Shown piece after piece: positions 61,536 to 64,000 of a DNA stretch of 64,000 nucleotides. Source of the DNA: Prorocentrum cordatum (lineage: Eukaryota > Sar > Dinophyceae > Prorocentrales > Prorocentraceae); assembly GCA_963575745.1 (NCBI GenBank), contig CAUYUJ010019381.1, positions 24,311 through 88,310 of the forward strand. Direction: 5' to 3'. A program made the translations under genes and the position numbers. Under the pieces are notes generated by a model, which was not told where the DNA came from, searched no databases, and worked only from the letters and a program-made list of their open reading frames with translations. Each line of letters opens with the position of its first letter. Within the stretch, counting starts at the first letter, position 1.

Positions 61536-62765
61536 CGGAGGCGAGGGGGTGAGATCGCAGTGGAACGGAGAGCCCCCCACCGGGAAATCGGTTTCGGTTT
61601 CGTGTTCGTGTCGTGCGTGCGGGCGAGGCGAAGTTGCGTGGGCGGGCGAGAGGAATTCACTCTGCTGTCGCTAGGGGTCCGCCAACACAAATGTTTCCCC
61701 CCCCCGGCTTTGTCAAGCGGGGGCCCACATTGTCCCGTCGGTGGCTCGCCGTTGTCCCGTCGGTGTCCTGTCGTGAGATCGATAGTGAGATCGACTGTGA
61801 GACCGATCGTGAGATCGATAGTGAGATCGATAGTGAGAGCGGTAGTGACACCGAATGTGAGATCGATTGTGAGATCGATTATGATATCGATTGAGATCGA
61901 TAGTGAGACCGAATGTGAGATCGACAGTGAGACCGAATGCGAGATCGATAGTGAGATCGATAGTGAGATATATTGCGAGATCCATAGTCTGATAGTGGGA
62001 TCGATCGTGAGATCGATGGTGAGATCGATAGTGAGATCGATTGCGAGACCGAATGTGAGACCGAATGTTGGATCGATAGTGATATCGATGGTGAGATCGA
62101 TAGTGAGATCGATCGCGAAATTGGTAGTGACACCGAAAGTGAGATCGATTGTGAAATCTAATGTGAGATCGATAGTGGGATCGATAGTGAGATCGATTGT
62201 GAGATCGATTGTGAGACCGATTATGAGATCGATTGAAAGATCGGTAGTGAGACCGATTGTGAGATCGATTGTGAGATTGATTGTGATATCGATCGTCAGT
62301 TCCATAGTGAGACCGAATGTGAGATCGATAGTGAGATCGATTGTGAGATCGATTGTGGGGTCGATGGTAAGATCGATTGTGAGATCGATAGTGAGATCGA
62401 TACTGAGATCGATAGTGCGGTCGATAGTGAGATCGATTATGAGACCGAATGCGGGATCGATGGTGAGATCGATAGTGAGACCGAATGCGAGACCGAGTGT
62501 GCGATCGATTGTGAGATCGATAGTGGAACGGAGTGTGAGATCGATAGTGATATCGATAGTGAGATCGACTGAATCAGATCGATAATGATATCGGTTGTGA
62601 GACCGATTGTGACATCGATAGCGAGATCGATAGTGTGATCGATCGAGTGATATCGATAGTGAGATCGATAGTGGGATCGATCGCGAGATGTATTGAGTGA
62701 CGCGTTGGTTCCTCCTCCCCCTCTCACCTCCTTATCACCCGAAGGGTGGTCGTATAGGTATATAT
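61533..62765 (+). repeat. Dispersed repeat family K, copy 2 (expanded interior)
   Basis: The ends match 19812-20245: GGGAAATCGGTTTCGGTTTC, GTGTCGTGCGTGCGGGCGAG and GTGGGCGGGCGAGAGGAAT on the left; GTTGGTTC and CCGAAGGGTGGTCGTATAGG on the right. The interior begins with the shared GTCCCGTCGGTG minisatellite and then becomes about 900 bp of a 12-bp repeat. Confidence 0.8.
61775..62697. repeat. 12-bp minisatellite GATCGATAGTGA, about 75 copies
   Basis: A continuous array of GATCGATAGTGA with variants GATCGATTGTGA and GACCGAATGTGA. Each unit carries GATC and usually the palindrome ATCGAT. A 12-bp period leaves frames open on both strands: a VRSI repeat on plus, an LTID tetrapeptide repeat on minus. 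They are not called genes. Confidence 0.95.
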
Positions 62766-62897
62766 ACACACATACATATACACAACAAACAAACAAACAA
62801 CAAACAAACACACAAACCAACAAACAAACACAACAACAACGACAACAACAACCACCACAGCAACAACAACACGAAACGACAACCACAATAACAAAAC

Positions 62898-62961
<64 letters not shown>

Positions 62962-62965
62962 TACT
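62765..62965. repeat. ACAAAC and (AAC)n microsatellites
   Basis: CATA and ACAAAC units grade into a pure (CAA)n of about 65 bp ending near 62960. It is strongly A-rich on plus. Confidence 0.95.
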
Positions 62966-64000
62966 AGCACGTGGGGACACTCCGTTCTCACCAGTGCCAG
63001 GGTTTTCATAGGAGGCGGGCAATACCCCCACTTTGTGGGGGGGCCGGTTCAAGCTCTACCAAATTTCCAAACGACTCTTCGCCACCACCCACACCCAGCT
63101 TCCCGCCCTATGACGTTCGGACACTTCACTTCGTGGCATGCGGACGACCGTGGCTACTATTCAGGGCCCCGCGGCCGACGACGACGGCGTGCGCGCGCGA
63201 AGAAAAAACGAATGTGTCCCGCATGGTATTATTTGACAGGGATGATGGCCCTGGCAGGTGCGCAACCGTTGTTGCAGAAGTTCGAAAAAGTTGCTCGCAA
63301 AAGCCCGTTTGACAGAAATGTTTAAAAAGTGTTGGGTTTCCTACGAATCCGCAAGAGCGCGCGGGATGAGATTTTGACATTTTTTGTTGAAAAACCATTG
63401 GTTTTTTGATGTTTTTATGTTAAAATCGCTGCGAACACTAAGGTTTTGGAAGGATTTCGTCTTGCGCGCGCGAATGTCCACTTTACCTTATTTTTTGCAA
63501 GGGATTCTTGAAATTTGATTATATTAGAACAAGAAATGTCATTTTCTATTGTTTTTTGCAAGGGAAAGCGGATTACAACAAAACAACCGGATCCTGTACA
63601 CACCCTCTTTTCTGAGGCTTCCTCACGAAAATGATGAAAATGTAGCTGCGGCCTAGGCGGCGCAGGGGGGGCGCGCACCAGGGGGCCCAACAATAATTAT
63701 TCTTTAGAATAAATAATGTTCAACAACAACAATCAGTTAAAGTCTGTTCGCCCTTATCTGCTCGAGTGTCGAATAACGCGAATTTCCCAAGCCCTCGATA
63801 CCCGCCCTTTTCGTCTTCGATCGAACCCCTTTTGGGGGGTAGACCTTTCTTCCCTGCAGGCCGGGCCCCGGCAAGCGGCGGAGCGGCCGCGGACCGTCGG
63901 CCTGGCCAGCGGCAGCGCTGATCGGCGGGGCGGCTGCGGACCGTCGACCCGACCCCAAGGGGGACGGACAGGGGACCGACCACGACGACGACGACGACGA
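62966..64000. other. Unassigned, partly AT-rich DNA
   Basis: 63300-63730 is unusually AT-rich for this window and includes a repeated TTTTTTGCAAGGGA motif (63491 and 63551) and poly-T runs. No supported gene. The window ends in a CGA repeat (63978-64000). Confidence 0.45.

Noticed and set aside
61178-62585. Long frames on both strands over the 12-bp array (VRSI and LTID repeats)
   Set aside because: A 12-bp period without stops opens frames on both strands automatically. There is no start context, domain or unique flank that looks coding.

Overview
The window reads as nuclear DNA of a dinoflagellate. It is very GC-rich and gene-poor, crowded with (GGA)n/(TCC)n microsatellites, long satellites and small terminal-inverted-repeat elements, and its only long protein-coding units are retrotransposons of types common in dinoflagellates. 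The species cannot be fixed from the sequence; a free-living high-GC lineage such as Prorocentrum would fit. There is one 100-N assembly gap at 22943-23042. No rRNA, convincing tRNA, CRISPR array or bacterial-style operon was seen.

Layout. 1-28 kb: no long gene. It holds GT/GC, CATA, CAT and GGA microsatellites, a ~100-bp satellite (8.2-9.5 kb), and copies of at least four short element families: A with 5-bp target duplications, B strongly palindromic, C with 8-bp target duplications, and D with a CATCGCTCGGACGT inverted end. A possible exon lies on the minus strand at 21.7-22.1 kb. 28.3-34.9 kb: a decayed non-LTR retrotransposon (LINE-1 here) with a zinc-finger ORF1 and an endonuclease/reverse transcriptase/RNase H ORF2, broken by frameshifts. 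37.2-42.9 kb: three consecutive tandem-repeat domains (102 bp, a ~540-bp higher-order repeat, 90 bp). 46.4-49.8 kb: a broken DIRS-like reverse transcriptase/RNase H element with split direct repeats (A1 ... B1-A2 ... B2). 53.9-60.5 kb: an apparently intact non-LTR retrotransposon (LINE-2 here) with a 412-aa ORF1, a 1716-aa ORF2 holding all catalytic residues checked, and a poly(A) tail. 61.5-62.8 kb: a dispersed repeat whose interior has expanded into ~900 bp of a 12-bp GATCGATAGTGA minisatellite.

How it fits together. All three autonomous-type elements sit inside (GGA)n/(TCC)n arrays. Both LINEs have GGA on the sense strand at both ends, and the DIRS-like element has TCC at both ends. Triplet arrays therefore look like the landing sites of the retroelements here. 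Two fragments resembling a host UPF0301/AlgH (DUF179) gene occur in the same strand and order at 28.2 and 46.2 kb. If they are exons of one gene, most of the middle of the window would be a single ~18-kb intron filled by these insertions and satellites; this is a hypothesis, not a demonstrated gene.
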